This document shows positions 15,456-24,745 of a stretch of DNA of 36,838 nucleotides, piece after piece (the stretch's first letter is position 1; each line of letters starts with the position of its first letter). The DNA comes from UBA6382 sp963617965 (GTDB lineage: Bacteria > Bacteroidota > Bacteroidia > Bacteroidales > Bacteroidaceae): NCBI GenBank assembly GCA_963617965.1, contig CAVEQO010000025.1, forward strand, positions 1 through 36,838, written 5' to 3'. Made by a program: the position numbers and the translations under genes. The notes beneath the pieces were generated by a model. That model did not search any database and had not been told where the DNA came from. It saw only the letters and a list, made by a program, of their open reading frames with translations.

Positions 15456-16148
15456 ATGGAGATCAGACCCATCGCGCATATTGAAACCGATTTCGGAAGC
15501 AAGTTCGGCGTGCCGCGCCAGAGCGGTGTCGTCTGCGGACTGTACGGGCGCATTGTCTTTGAGCCAGCCTACCGCAATGCGGATGCGCTGAGGGGACTCG
15601 AGGACTTCGATTTCGTGTGGCTGCTGTGGGATTTCAGTGAGGCGCACCGGCGGGGTTGGTCCCCTACTGTGCGCCCGCCCCGTCTGGGCGGCAATGCGAG
15701 GGTGGGGGTGTTTGCCACCCGTTCCCCTTTCCGTCCCAACAGCATAGGGCTGTCTGCCGTCAGACTGTGCGGCGTGGACTACGGGGCTTGCGACGGCCCT
15801 GCGGTGCTGGTGGAGGGGGCGGACTTGATGGACGGCACTCCTGTCTACGACATCAAACCCTATCTTGCCTATACCGATGCCCATCCGGAGGCAAAGGGCG
15901 GCTTCACGGCGGGGCAGGCCTACTCGGGGGGCGAAACCCTTGATGTATGCGTGTCTGCGGAGACCGTCGCAAGGCTCGGTGAGGCAAAGGCGGAGACTCT
16001 TAAGAGGGTGCTCGCCTGTGATCCGCGACCGCGCTACGGGCAGGAATGCGGCCGTGTGTATGGCTTTGTCTTTGCGGGCCACGAGGTGAAATTCACGGTC
16101 GAGGGGCGCAGGGTGGAAGTCGTGTCGTGTGTCAGGGTTGTCCCGTGA
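15456..16148 (+). CDS. trmO: tRNA t6A37 N6-methyltransferase TrmO (TsaA family)
   Basis: A 230-residue protein. TrmO methylates N6-threonylcarbamoyladenosine at position 37 of tRNA using SAM. The N-terminal barrel begins IRPIAHIETDFGSKFGVPRQ and contains VGVFATRSPFRPNSIGLSAV, the conserved core; DIKPYLAYTDA follows. The C-terminal domain ends RPRYGQ and a short strand pair. The ATG at 15456 was chosen because family similarity starts there; the frame from 15411 adds 15 unrelated residues. Confidence 0.9.
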   Translation: MEIRPIAHIETDFGSKFGVPRQSGVVCGLYGRIVFEPAYRNADALRGLEDFDFVWLLWDFSEAHRRGWSPTVRPPRLGGNARVGVFATRSPFRPNSIGLSAVRLCGVDYGACDGPAVLVEGADLMDGTPVYDIKPYLAYTDAHPEAKGGFTAGQAYSGGETLDVCVSAETVARLGEAKAETLKRVLACDPRPRYGQECGRVYGFVFAGHEVKFTVEGRRVEVVSCVRVVP

Positions 16149-16225
16149 GCTGGCGGCCGCATTGTGCGGCGTATCTGTGCCGTTACGGCAATATCCGGGT
16201 CGGAAGAGCGAAAAAACATGACAGG

Positions 16226-16250
16226 AAGAGCTGCTGTAAGGCTCTTTTTC
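16226..16250 (+). terminator. possible terminator after trmO
   Basis: AAGAGC (16226-16231) and GCTCTT (16241-16246) can pair around a 9-nt loop and are followed by TTTC. It lies 77 bp past trmO and abuts the rlmN promoter. The stem is short. Confidence 0.4.
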
Positions 16251-16252
16251 GT

Positions 16253-16260
16253 TACTTTTG
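16253..16260 (+). promoter_or_regulatory. rlmN -7 box
   Basis: TACTTTTG matches TAnnTTTG, 20 bp before the ATG at 16281. No clear -33 TTG; the region upstream is the possible trmO terminator. Confidence 0.45.
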
Positions 16261-16280
16261 TGGTAAAATTATTTTGCAGG

Positions 16281-17357
16281 ATGGAAAAACCGCAGCTTTC
16301 AGGGAAATCGTTGGCCGAGTTGCAACAGACCATGGCGGAACTCGGTCAGCCCCGTTTTGTGGCCGGGCAGGTGGCGCAATGGCTATACCGGAAACGGATT
16401 TCCTGTTTTGATGAAATGACAAACGTGTCCCGAAAAGTCAGGCTGTTGCTGGACGAGAACTTTTCTCTGGGCAGACAACGCCCCGTCGGCAGTGCCGAAT
16501 CAAAGGACGGCACGGTCAAATATCTCTACCAGACCGATGCGGGGCACTATATAGAGTCGGTCTATATACCCGAGAAGAACAGGGCCACCCTGTGCGTGTC
16601 GTCGCAGGTGGGATGCCGGATGGGGTGCAGATTCTGCATGACGGGCCGGCAGGGGTTAAGGGCCAATCTCACGGCAGGCGACATCCTCAACCAGATATAT
16701 TCCCTGCCGCAGTTTGACAAGCTTACCAACATCGTGTTCATGGGGCAGGGCGAGCCTTTTGACAATACCGACAACGTGATGAGGGCTTTGGAAATCCTCA
16801 CGGCAGACTATGGGCTGGCCTGGAGTCCCAAGCGCATCACCGTGTCGACGGTGGGGCTGATACCCGGCATGAAGCGTTTCCTTGACGAGAGCCGGTGCAA
16901 CTTGGCGGTAAGCCTCCATTTCGCTTTCCCGCAGGACAGGGCTTCCTATATGCCCGTCCAGCGTCCTTATCCCATCGAGGACGTGGTGGAGCTGCTGCGT
17001 GGCTATGACTTCTGCCGCAGCCATACGGAGGAAGACCCGCGCGAGGGCAACCATCAGCGCCGGCTGTCGTTTGAGTATATCCTCTTCGACGGCATCAACG
17101 ACAAGGTGCACCATTTCGACCGCCTGGCCAAGCTGTTGAGGGGGCTTGACTGCCGGGTCAACCTCATCCCGTTCCATCCGATACCCGACTGCCCGCTCGC
17201 TGGCGTGCCTGCCGACCGCATGAAGCGCAACCGCAACTACCTGACATCGAAGGGGCTGTTTGCCACACTGCGCGCCTCGAGGGGGCAGGACATTGAAGCC
17301 GCCTGCGGACTGCTCTCCACAAAGAAGCAAAACGGCGGCGTGCAAGAAACCGAATGA
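16281..17357 (+). CDS. rlmN: 23S rRNA/tRNA adenine-C2 methyltransferase RlmN
   Basis: A 358-residue radical SAM enzyme methylating C2 of A2503 in 23S rRNA and A37 in some tRNAs. The iron-sulphur cluster cysteines C112, C116 and C119 are in GCRMGCRFCMTG. MGQGEPFDN, ITVSTVGLIPGM and NLAVSLHF are family motifs. An unusual stretch near residue 255 (CRSHTEEDPREGNHQRR) lengthens a loop before the conserved FEYILFDGIND. The start at 16281 follows the promoter; the longer frame is upstream of it. pdxA follows after 32 bp. Confidence 0.93.
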   Translation: MEKPQLSGKSLAELQQTMAELGQPRFVAGQVAQWLYRKRISCFDEMTNVSRKVRLLLDENFSLGRQRPVGSAESKDGTVKYLYQTDAGHYIESVYIPEKNRATLCVSSQVGCRMGCRFCMTGRQGLRANLTAGDILNQIYSLPQFDKLTNIVFMGQGEPFDNTDNVMRALEILTADYGLAWSPKRITVSTVGLIPGMKRFLDESRCNLAVSLHFAFPQDRASYMPVQRPYPIEDVVELLRGYDFCRSHTEEDPREGNHQRRLSFEYILFDGINDKVHHFDRLAKLLRGLDCRVNLIPFHPIPDCPLAGVPADRMKRNRNYLTSKGLFATLRASRGQDIEAACGLLSTKKQNGGVQETE

Positions 17358-17389
17358 TATCCATATAACTACAAAAAACAAGAACAGCG

Positions 17390-18460
17390 ATGAACGACAA
17401 AATAAGGATAGGCATTACCCACGGAGACCTCAACGGTGTGGGCTATGAACTGATACTGAAGACCTTTGCCGACGAGGCGATGAGTGAAATGTGCGTGCCT
17501 ATAGTCTATGGTTCGCCAAAGGCGGCCATCTTCCACCGCAAGGCACTCGGGCTGGAAACCAATTTCCAGACTGTTTCCGACGCCACCGATGCGGTGGAGG
17601 GCAGACTCAACATGATACCGTGTTTTGACGAAGAGATCAAGATAGACTTGGGGCATCCCACGGCCGAAAGCGGCAGGGCTGCGTTGCTTTCGCTCCAGAG
17701 GGCGGTGAAAGACTACAAGGAGGGTCTGATTGACGCCATCGTGACGGCACCGGTAAACAAGAAAGCCATCCATTCCGACGAATTTCCGTTCAGTGGTCAT
17801 ACGGAGTTTTTTGAAAGCGAGACGGGCAATGCCGGCGATGCCCTCATGATACTTATGAACCCTGTGATGAGGGTGGCTCTCGTGACGACACACCTTCCGC
17901 TGAAGGATGTCGCCGGAACCATCACGCGGGAAAAGGTGGAGCACCGCATAGGACAGCTGCAACGCTCGCTCTACCGCGACTTTCTGGTCAGTGCCCCGCG
18001 CATAGCGGTATTGGGGCTTAATCCCCACAACGGCGATGAGGGACTTCTCGGCTCGGAGGAAACCGAAATCATCCAGCCCGCAGTCAAGGCCATGAGGGAA
18101 AAAGGCGTGCAGTGCTTCGGTCCCTATGCCGCCGACGGTTTCTTCGGCAGCGGTCAGTACAGGCATTTTGATGCGGTGCTGGCCATGTACCACGATCAGG
18201 GTCTTGCCCCGTTCAAGGCTCTCTGCGGCAACGACGGGGTCAACTTTACCGCAGGGCTTGATCTGGTGCGTACCTCGCCTGACCACGGCACGGCCTGCGA
18301 CATTGCCGGAAAGGGCGTGGCCGACGAAAACTCGTTCCGTCAGGCCATATATGCGGCAATCGACATTGTGCGCTGCCGCAGGCAGGTGGACGAGGCTTCG
18401 GCCAATCCGCTGAAGGTGAAGACGCGCGAGGACGGCGGCCGGCGCAAGGAAAAGGAGTAA
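17390..18460 (+). CDS. pdxA: 4-hydroxythreonine-4-phosphate dehydrogenase
   Basis: A 356-residue enzyme of the DXP-dependent vitamin B6 pathway, oxidising 4-phosphohydroxy-threonine with NAD. GITHGDLNGVGYE opens the protein; the metal-binding histidines lie in FSGHTEFF, AMYHDQGLAPFK and RTSPDHGTA; LGLNPHNGDEG is conserved. Full length with a basic C-terminal tail (GGRRKEKE). It sits between rlmN (32 bp) and a small AraC-type gene (25 bp), apparently one transcript. Confidence 0.95.
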   Translation: MNDKIRIGITHGDLNGVGYELILKTFADEAMSEMCVPIVYGSPKAAIFHRKALGLETNFQTVSDATDAVEGRLNMIPCFDEEIKIDLGHPTAESGRAALLSLQRAVKDYKEGLIDAIVTAPVNKKAIHSDEFPFSGHTEFFESETGNAGDALMILMNPVMRVALVTTHLPLKDVAGTITREKVEHRIGQLQRSLYRDFLVSAPRIAVLGLNPHNGDEGLLGSEETEIIQPAVKAMREKGVQCFGPYAADGFFGSGQYRHFDAVLAMYHDQGLAPFKALCGNDGVNFTAGLDLVRTSPDHGTACDIAGKGVADENSFRQAIYAAIDIVRCRRQVDEASANPLKVKTREDGGRRKEKE

Positions 18461-18485
18461 TGCTGTTTTCCCGGGACTGTCGTTC

Positions 18486-18872
18486 ATGGCGAAGGAATAC
18501 ATCAACAGGCTGGGGCAGGAGAAGCGCGAGAGAATCTTCCAGACCATCAACACCGAGGTAATCGTGCGTGAGGCCTACTTGCGTTCAGGCTATTCGGCAG
18601 GTGAACTGTGCAGGACGCACGGCTTTGCCCCGAGAGACGTGTCGGCGGTCATGGCCCTGTATTACGGTGAGAACTTCGCGTCGCTCCTGCAGCGGCTGAG
18701 GGTGAACAAGGTATGCAAGATGCTGGAGTCGCCCGCCTGTCTGCGCAAGTCGTGCGAGATGATAGGTCTGCGCTGCGGCTTTTCCAACCGCCAGAGCCTG
18801 TACAACGCTTTCTGCAAACTCAAGGGTGTGACACCGCAGGAATACAGAAACAAGATTTTCGAACAACAATGA
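18486..18872 (+). CDS. small AraC-type HTH protein
   Basis: A 128-residue protein consisting almost only of an AraC DNA-binding domain. SAGELCRTHGFAPRDVSAVM is the first helix-turn-helix and SCEMIGLRCGFSNRQSLYNA with CKLKGVTPQEYR the second. No sensor domain is present, so it may be a DNA-binding module responding to level or partner only. Its stop overlaps the next ATG (ATGA), coupling it to the dipeptidyl peptidase gene. Regulon unknown. Confidence 0.8.
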   Translation: MAKEYINRLGQEKRERIFQTINTEVIVREAYLRSGYSAGELCRTHGFAPRDVSAVMALYYGENFASLLQRLRVNKVCKMLESPACLRKSCEMIGLRCGFSNRQSLYNAFCKLKGVTPQEYRNKIFEQQ

Positions 18873-20905
18873 ACAAACTAAAAACCATTATCATGAGTGC
18901 AGTGCTGTCTGCCGTATCGGCGATGCCGTTGGCCGCCGATGGCTTTGAATACAATAACGAACGGTTTGCCGACCTGCAGATGTTGCGTTACAGGGTGCCG
19001 GGGTTTGAACAGCTGTCCTTGCGGCAGAAAACCTTGGTGTATTGCCTTAGCGAGGCCGCATTGTGCGGCCGCGACATCCTGTTTGACCAGAACGGTGCCT
19101 ACAACCTGCGCATACGCAAGATGCTTGAAACCGTCTATACCGACTATCGGGGAGACCGTGACTGTGCGGATTTCAAGGCTCTGGAAGTCTATCTGAAACA
19201 GGTGTGGTTCTCCAACGGGATACACCATCATTACGGTTGCCACAAGCTGGTGCCGCAGTTCTCGCCGGAGTTTCTGCGCAAGGCTCTTGCCGGGGTTGAC
19301 CCGGGCAAACTGCCCCTGCGCAAAGGGCAGGGCGTTGACGGATTCTGCGACGAGGTCTTCCCCGTTGTCTTCAATCCCGGGGTAATGCCCATGAGAGTCA
19401 ACCAGAAAGACGGGGAGGACCTTGTGGTGACCTCTGCCGCCAATTACTACGGTCCCGGTGTTACCCAGGCCGAGGCCGAGGCTTTCTACGAGGCCCGGAA
19501 GGACAGCCTCAACCCCGAACCTGTCATGTACGGGCTCAACAGCCGCCTTGTGAAGAAGCAAGGCAAGCTGCAGGAAGAGAAATGGGTGAGGGGCGGTCTC
19601 TACGGCCCTGCCATAGAAAAGATAGTGTTCTGGCTTGAAAAGGCCGCAAAGGTGGCGGAAAACCCGCAACAGGAGGCGGTTATCAGGACGCTGGTAGAGT
19701 TCTACACCACCGGCGACCTGAAGACTTTTGACCGCTACAGCATTCTGTGGCTCAAGGACACCGACAGCATAGTGGACTTTGTCAACGGGTTCATCGAGAG
19801 CTATGGCGATCCGCTGGGGCTGAAGGCAAGCTGGGAGGGCTTTGCCAATTTCAAGGATCTTGAAGCCACGCGGCGCACCGAGAAACTCAGTGCCAACGCA
19901 CAGTGGTTCGAGGATCATTCGCCGGTAGACCTGCGTTTCAGGAAAGACAAGTGCAAGGGCATTTCCGCAAAGGTCATCACGGCCGCCATCCTCGGCGGCG
20001 ACCTCTATCCGTCAACAGCCATCGGCATCAACCTGCCCAACAGCAACTGGATACGTAAACAGCACGGTTCCAAGAGTGTCACCATCGGCAACCTTACCGA
20101 CGCCTACAACAAGGCGGCCCACGGCAACGGCTTCAACGAGGAGTTCGTGATAGACGAGGCCACCCGCAGTATGATTGATGCCTACGGCGACGTATGCGAT
20201 GACCTCCACACGGATCTCCACGAGTGTCTGGGGCACGGCAGCGGCCGCCTGCTTGACGGGGTTGGCGACGATGCGCTAAAAGCCCACGGTTCTGCCATCG
20301 AGGAGGCTCGGGCGGATCTCTTCGCGCTTTATTACCTCGCCGACCCGAAACTTGTGGAACTTGGACTTACGCCGACCTCCGATGCCTACAAGAGCAATTA
20401 TTACCACTACATGATGAACGGGCTGATGACGCAGCTGGTGCGCATACAGCCGGGCAAGGACATAGAGGAAGCCCATATGCGCAACCGCCAGCTCATAGCC
20501 CGATGGGCGTATGAGCACGGCAAAAAGGACAATGTGGTCGAACTTGTCAGACAAAACGGCAAGACTTATGTCCGTATCAACGACTATGCCGCCCTGCGCA
20601 GGCTGTTCGGCGAGCTGCTCGGGGAGATCCAGCGTGTCAAGAGCGAGGGCGACTATGAAGGCGCACGCCGGCTGATAGAGACCTATGCCGTCAAAGTCGA
20701 CCCTGTCCTTCACCGGGAAGTGCTGGCGCGCTACAACGCCCTTGACCTTGCCCCCTACAAAGGTTTCATCAACCCCGTCTACACTCCGCAGTTCGACGGC
20801 GAGGGCAACATCACGGATGTCAGGGTTGACTATACCGAGGACTATGCCGGACAGATGCTCCGCTACTCCAACGAGTACGGTTTCCTCCCTTATATAAATG
20901 AATGA
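18869..20905 (+). CDS. dipeptidyl peptidase III-like, M49 family, secreted
   Basis: A 678-residue zinc peptidase of family M49, which removes dipeptides from peptide N-termini. The zinc motif HECLGH is at residues 451-456 and the second ligand motif EEARAD at 478-483. The N-terminus (MNKLKTIIMSAVLSAVSAMPLAAD) is a type I signal peptide without a lipobox, so the protein is likely periplasmic. The ATG at 18869 was chosen over the longer frame because it begins the signal peptide and overlaps the AraC stop. The 3' end overlaps the next gene. Confidence 0.92.
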   Translation: MNKLKTIIMSAVLSAVSAMPLAADGFEYNNERFADLQMLRYRVPGFEQLSLRQKTLVYCLSEAALCGRDILFDQNGAYNLRIRKMLETVYTDYRGDRDCADFKALEVYLKQVWFSNGIHHHYGCHKLVPQFSPEFLRKALAGVDPGKLPLRKGQGVDGFCDEVFPVVFNPGVMPMRVNQKDGEDLVVTSAANYYGPGVTQAEAEAFYEARKDSLNPEPVMYGLNSRLVKKQGKLQEEKWVRGGLYGPAIEKIVFWLEKAAKVAENPQQEAVIRTLVEFYTTGDLKTFDRYSILWLKDTDSIVDFVNGFIESYGDPLGLKASWEGFANFKDLEATRRTEKLSANAQWFEDHSPVDLRFRKDKCKGISAKVITAAILGGDLYPSTAIGINLPNSNWIRKQHGSKSVTIGNLTDAYNKAAHGNGFNEEFVIDEATRSMIDAYGDVCDDLHTDLHECLGHGSGRLLDGVGDDALKAHGSAIEEARADLFALYYLADPKLVELGLTPTSDAYKSNYYHYMMNGLMTQLVRIQPGKDIEEAHMRNRQLIARWAYEHGKKDNVVELVRQNGKTYVRINDYAALRRLFGELLGEIQRVKSEGDYEGARRLIETYAVKVDPVLHREVLARYNALDLAPYKGFINPVYTPQFDGEGNITDVRVDYTEDYAGQMLRYSNEYGFLPYINE

Positions 20906-21569
20906 CATGACAACCCTGCATCAGGACGAGGCGGCGCACTGTGCCCACGGTTCTGCGGAAGAGCCGTCAGTGCAGTATGTCAAGAAGCTGCTCCGCGCGT
21001 CAATGAACGGCCCGATGGCGCAGTCGCTGCGGGAAAAGGGACTGGGCTACCGTATGGTTTTCGGTGTGGAGTGGCCGCGCCTTGCGGCAATCGCCCAAGA
21101 ACTCGGCAAAAGCCACAGCCTTGCCCAAAATCTCTGGAAAGAAGACATACGGGAGTGCCGTCTGCTTGCGGGGCTTGTGCAGCCGGTGGAGTCTTTCTGT
21201 CCCGATATCGCCGACATATGGGTGGAGTCCATGCGCTATCCCGAGGAAGCCCAGTATACTGCGATGTCGCTGTTTTCCCGGCTGCCCTATGCGTCAGACA
21301 AGGCTTTTTTCTGGATTGCCGACGCACGTCCCATGTTCCAGCTGTGTGGTTTTCTGACTCTCTCGCGCCTGTTCATGAGGGGCTGTGCGCTTATGAAGAA
21401 GTCCGAATACGAGTATCTGGATCAGGCGGCCGCGGCCTTGCGGCACGAAAGCCTGCATATACGCAAGGCGGCATACGACTCCCTGCTGAAATACTCGCAG
21501 ACGGGCGAGGAACAGTCCGCTCTGGCTGACAGGATTCTCAGGGCTTTCGAAAGGACTGAATTGCAATAG
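20898..21569 (+). CDS. AlkD-like DNA alkylation repair protein
   Basis: A 223-residue all-helical protein of the DNA_alkylation (HEAT-like repeat, AlkD) family, which excises alkylated bases. LGKSHSLAQNLWKEDIRECR and LLAGLVQ match the AlkD core, where the tryptophan and acidic residue of LWxxDIxE are conserved; SLHIRKAAYDSLLKY is a later repeat. Its start overlaps the peptidase gene by 8 bp; an in-frame ATG at 20907 is an alternative. Repair activity is inferred from the family only. Confidence 0.75.
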   Translation: MNDMTTLHQDEAAHCAHGSAEEPSVQYVKKLLRASMNGPMAQSLREKGLGYRMVFGVEWPRLAAIAQELGKSHSLAQNLWKEDIRECRLLAGLVQPVESFCPDIADIWVESMRYPEEAQYTAMSLFSRLPYASDKAFFWIADARPMFQLCGFLTLSRLFMRGCALMKKSEYEYLDQAAAALRHESLHIRKAAYDSLLKYSQTGEEQSALADRILRAFERTELQ

Positions 21570-21575
21570 GTTTTT

Positions 21576-21606
21576 TTTGCCATGTCGGTGTCGTTTGCTA
21601 ACTTTG
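21576..21606 (+). promoter_or_regulatory. purA promoter
   Basis: TTTG (21576-21579), 19-nt spacer, TAACTTTG (21599-21606): a full consensus match. The ATG lies 50 bp downstream. Confidence 0.8.
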
Positions 21607-21655
21607 CCGACTGGTGAAATCCAAAAGAACATAAAGAAAACATTACACAGGAATC

Positions 21656-22924
21656 ATGACAAAAGGAAAAGTGGATGCCTTGTTGGGTATCGTTTTTGGT
21701 GACGAGGGCAAAGGAAAGGTTGTGGACTTCTTTACGCCGGAGTATGACGTGGTCGCACGCTTCGCCGGCGGACCCAACGCCGGGCACACCATTATATTTG
21801 ACGGCAAGAAATTTGTGCTACGTTCAATACCGTCGGGAATCTTCGACAAAAACAAAATCAACATCATAGGCAATGGCTGTGTCATTGCCCCAGACCTCTT
21901 CATGATCGAGGCAAAGGAACTTGAAAACGCCGGTTATTCCCTCGGGGACAGGCTGCACATCAGCAAGCGCGCACACCTCATCCTGCCCACCCACCGCGCG
22001 CTTGACCGGGCCTATGAAACGCTCAAGGGGAAAAGCAAGATCGGCACCACCGGCAAGGGCATAGGTCCCACCTACAGCGACAAGGCCGCCCGTATAGGAC
22101 TCAGGGTCGGTGACATCCTTGACGGCTTCAAAGGTAAATACGAGGCCCTCAAGGCACGCCACGAACGGATACTGCGTGATCTCGGCTACGAATACGACAT
22201 CGCGCAAGAGGAGAAGACCTGGCTCGAGGGCGTGGAATATATGCGCTCGTTCCGGCTGACAGACTCGGAAATGGAAATCAACAGGTATCTCGCCGAAGGC
22301 AAGAGTGTGCTTGCCGAAGGCGCACAGGGCACCATGCTCGACATTGACCACGGCACCTATCCCATGGTTTCGTCATCTTCCACCACGACAGGAGGTGTCT
22401 GCACCGGACTGGGCGTTGCCCCCAACAGGATTGCCGATGTCTTCGGGGTCTTCAAGGCATACAGCACCCGTGTCGGGTCGGGTCCTTTCCCTGTTGAGCT
22501 GTTTGACGGGGTCGGTGACCATATTCGTGAGGTCGGTCACGAGTTCGGTGCCGTCACGGGGCGCAACCGCCGTTGCGGCTGGCTGGATCTGGTGAGCCTG
22601 AAATATGCTGTCGAGATCAACGGTGTCACACAGCTTGTCATGATGAAGAGCGACGTGCTTGACGATTTCGGGACAATAAAAGTCTGCACCGCCTACAGGC
22701 AGAATGGCGAGACAATCACACACGTGCCCTATGATCTCAACGGCTGCGAGGCTGTCTACGAGGAACTCCCGGGCTGGAACTGTGACCTCACCGGAATAAC
22801 CGCAGAAGAGGAGTTCCCGCAGGCACTCAAGGACTATATCGCTTTCATTGAGAAATATGTCGGTCTTCCTGTTACCATAGTATCCGTGGGTCCAGAGCGC
22901 AACGCCACAGTTGTAAGGAAGTAG
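21656..22924 (+). CDS. purA: adenylosuccinate synthetase
   Basis: A 422-residue enzyme joining IMP and aspartate with GTP in AMP synthesis. The N-terminal loop GDEGKGK (residues 15-21) contains the catalytic D16; GGPNAGHTI holds the catalytic histidine; GTTGKGIGPTYSDK, EGAQGTMLDIDHGTYP and the C-terminal SVGPERNATV are signatures. Full length, own promoter, convergent with the DXS-like gene 34 bp away. Confidence 0.98.
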   Translation: MTKGKVDALLGIVFGDEGKGKVVDFFTPEYDVVARFAGGPNAGHTIIFDGKKFVLRSIPSGIFDKNKINIIGNGCVIAPDLFMIEAKELENAGYSLGDRLHISKRAHLILPTHRALDRAYETLKGKSKIGTTGKGIGPTYSDKAARIGLRVGDILDGFKGKYEALKARHERILRDLGYEYDIAQEEKTWLEGVEYMRSFRLTDSEMEINRYLAEGKSVLAEGAQGTMLDIDHGTYPMVSSSSTTTGGVCTGLGVAPNRIADVFGVFKAYSTRVGSGPFPVELFDGVGDHIREVGHEFGAVTGRNRRCGWLDLVSLKYAVEINGVTQLVMMKSDVLDDFGTIKVCTAYRQNGETITHVPYDLNGCEAVYEELPGWNCDLTGITAEEEFPQALKDYIAFIEKYVGLPVTIVSVGPERNATVVRK

Positions 22925-22958
22925 AAATCCCCCTGTCAGGCGGAAGACCGTACCTGCG

Positions 22959-24734
22959 TCATCCCGGAAGATGCTCGCCGGAGAGGCTTTGCAGGACATC
23001 CTGAGCGATGAGGTCACTGCGGAGCCGGTTGTCTGCGAGGAACCCGGCGGTGTCGTATCGGTCACGGAATCCTTTCTTCGCGCCGTAGCAGAGAACTCTC
23101 ATGCTTGAGTTGCCGTAGTGACGTGCTATTTTTTCGCCGTAGCCGCCGTCGAGTGCGCCGTCTTCGAGTGTCACGACAATCTTGTGGGTGGTTTTGAGAC
23201 TTTCCATCAGCGGGATGTCAATGCCGGTTATGTAGCGCGGGTTGACGAGTGTCGGGGTTATGCCTTTGTCCCTGAGCTTTTCGCAGACGCTCCCGCCGAG
23301 GGCGAAGAAGTTGCCGAGACCGAGAATGGCCACGTCTTTGCCGCGTGTCACCACCTCGTATTTGTCGAGAACGGAAAAATCTGTTGCTACGGGGCGGTTT
23401 GAAGAGACGGTGGTGCCAAACGGTACCCGTATGGCCACGGGGTGTTCCCTGTACTCAAGACTCCAGTCAAGCATGGCGAGATATTCCTCCTTGTTTGTTG
23501 GAGCAAGATACACGAGATTCGGAATGTTGGAAATCAGCGGAATGTCGTAGTGGCACAGGTGCGTGACATCATTCATGGCGGACAGTGAGCCCCACAGCAC
23601 GAGAATGGTGGCGGGATTGTCGTTGATGCACAGGTCTTGCGATATCTGGTCGTAGGTGCGCTGGACAAACGAACTGCACACGCCGAACACAGGTTTGCCG
23701 CCAGCCTTTGCAATACCGGACGCAAGGGCTACTGCGTGTTCTTCGGCAATACCTACGTCAACGAATTGCTTTCCCGCCTCTTTTCTGCGTTCAGGAGTCC
23801 ATGCCCACAGGCCTGGCGTTCCGGCAGTAATGGCACAGATGCTTTTGTCGCCTTTCATAAGCTCAAGCAGATGTCTGGCTGTCAGTTCTTCGTAAGTCTC
23901 GCCGCTGCCGGCGGATTTGGGCTTTCCTGTTGTTATGTCAAATGGTGCGCTCCAGTGCCACCGCTCTTTGTGCTCTTCTGCATATTTGTACCCTTTGCCC
24001 TTGAGGGTGTTGATGTGTATCACTATGGGATGGGCAATGTCCTTCGCCCGTCTGAATGCTTCAATCAGCGAGGCAATGTCGTTGCCCTTGTCCACGTAGA
24101 CGTAGTCAAGTCCCATTGCCTTGAAGAGGTTTGTGGGGCAGTTGCCTTGTGACAGTCTGAGCTCCTCGAGGTTCTTGTACAGGCCGCCGTGGTTTTCCGC
24201 GATGGACATCTGGTTGTCGTTCACTACGACAATGAGGTTGGTGTCCAGTTCCGCAGCCCAGTCAAAGCCCTCCAGAGCTTCGCCGCCGCTGAGTGATCCG
24301 TCGCCTATCACGGCTATCACGTTGCCCGTGCCGCCTATGAGGTCGCGCCCTTTTGCCAGTCCGCTTGCCAGACTTACTGACGTGGAGGTGTGCCCGATGA
24401 CAAAATGGTCGTGTTCGCTCTCCGATGGTTCGGTATATCCGGAGACATCCCCGTAGTGTTCGGCGGACAGAAAGGCTTCTGCGCGTCCTGTAAGCATTTT
24501 GTGGGTGTAGCTTTGGTGCGAAACGTCGAAGACTATCTTGTCCTGCGGCGAATTGAAGACGTAGTGCATGGCAATGGTCGCTTCAACCATGCCGAGATTG
24601 GGGCCGCAGTGCCCGCCGCGCACGCTGAGTTTCTCTATCAGCAGGGTGCGTATTTCGGATGCCAGTTCCTCCAGTTGGGGCAGGGTCAGTCTCTTTACGT
24701 CTTGCGGCGAGTGTATGTGTTCAATGTATTTCAT
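22959..24734 (-). CDS. DXS-like transketolase family protein
   Basis: A 591-residue thiamine-diphosphate enzyme of the 1-deoxy-D-xylulose-5-phosphate synthase family. The ThDP motif begins GDGSLSGGEALEG at residue 144 and ends VNDNQMS; GGHCGPNLG, DVSHQSYTHKMLTGR and GIAEEHAV (the cofactor glutamate) are recognisable. It is shorter than typical DXS (about 620-640) and the DXS segment DRAGxVGxDGxTH reads LWGSLSAMNDVTH near residue 380, so an arginine expected at the acceptor site is missing. Probably a paralog with another acceptor, not the housekeeping DXS. It follows an AraC gene by 11 bp. Confidence 0.8.
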   Translation of the reverse strand: MKYIEHIHSPQDVKRLTLPQLEELASEIRTLLIEKLSVRGGHCGPNLGMVEATIAMHYVFNSPQDKIVFDVSHQSYTHKMLTGRAEAFLSAEHYGDVSGYTEPSESEHDHFVIGHTSTSVSLASGLAKGRDLIGGTGNVIAVIGDGSLSGGEALEGFDWAAELDTNLIVVVNDNQMSIAENHGGLYKNLEELRLSQGNCPTNLFKAMGLDYVYVDKGNDIASLIEAFRRAKDIAHPIVIHINTLKGKGYKYAEEHKERWHWSAPFDITTGKPKSAGSGETYEELTARHLLELMKGDKSICAITAGTPGLWAWTPERRKEAGKQFVDVGIAEEHAVALASGIAKAGGKPVFGVCSSFVQRTYDQISQDLCINDNPATILVLWGSLSAMNDVTHLCHYDIPLISNIPNLVYLAPTNKEEYLAMLDWSLEYREHPVAIRVPFGTTVSSNRPVATDFSVLDKYEVVTRGKDVAILGLGNFFALGGSVCEKLRDKGITPTLVNPRYITGIDIPLMESLKTTHKIVVTLEDGALDGGYGEKIARHYGNSSMRVLCYGAKKGFRDRYDTAGFLADNRLRSDLIAQDVLQSLSGEHLPG

Positions 24735-24745
24735 CTTTTTTGTGT

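Noticed and set aside
13740..16082. 780-codon open frame on the minus strand
   Set aside because: Antisense to fhs and trmO, His/Arg/Gly-rich composition and no motif; a shadow produced by GC-rich codon usage.
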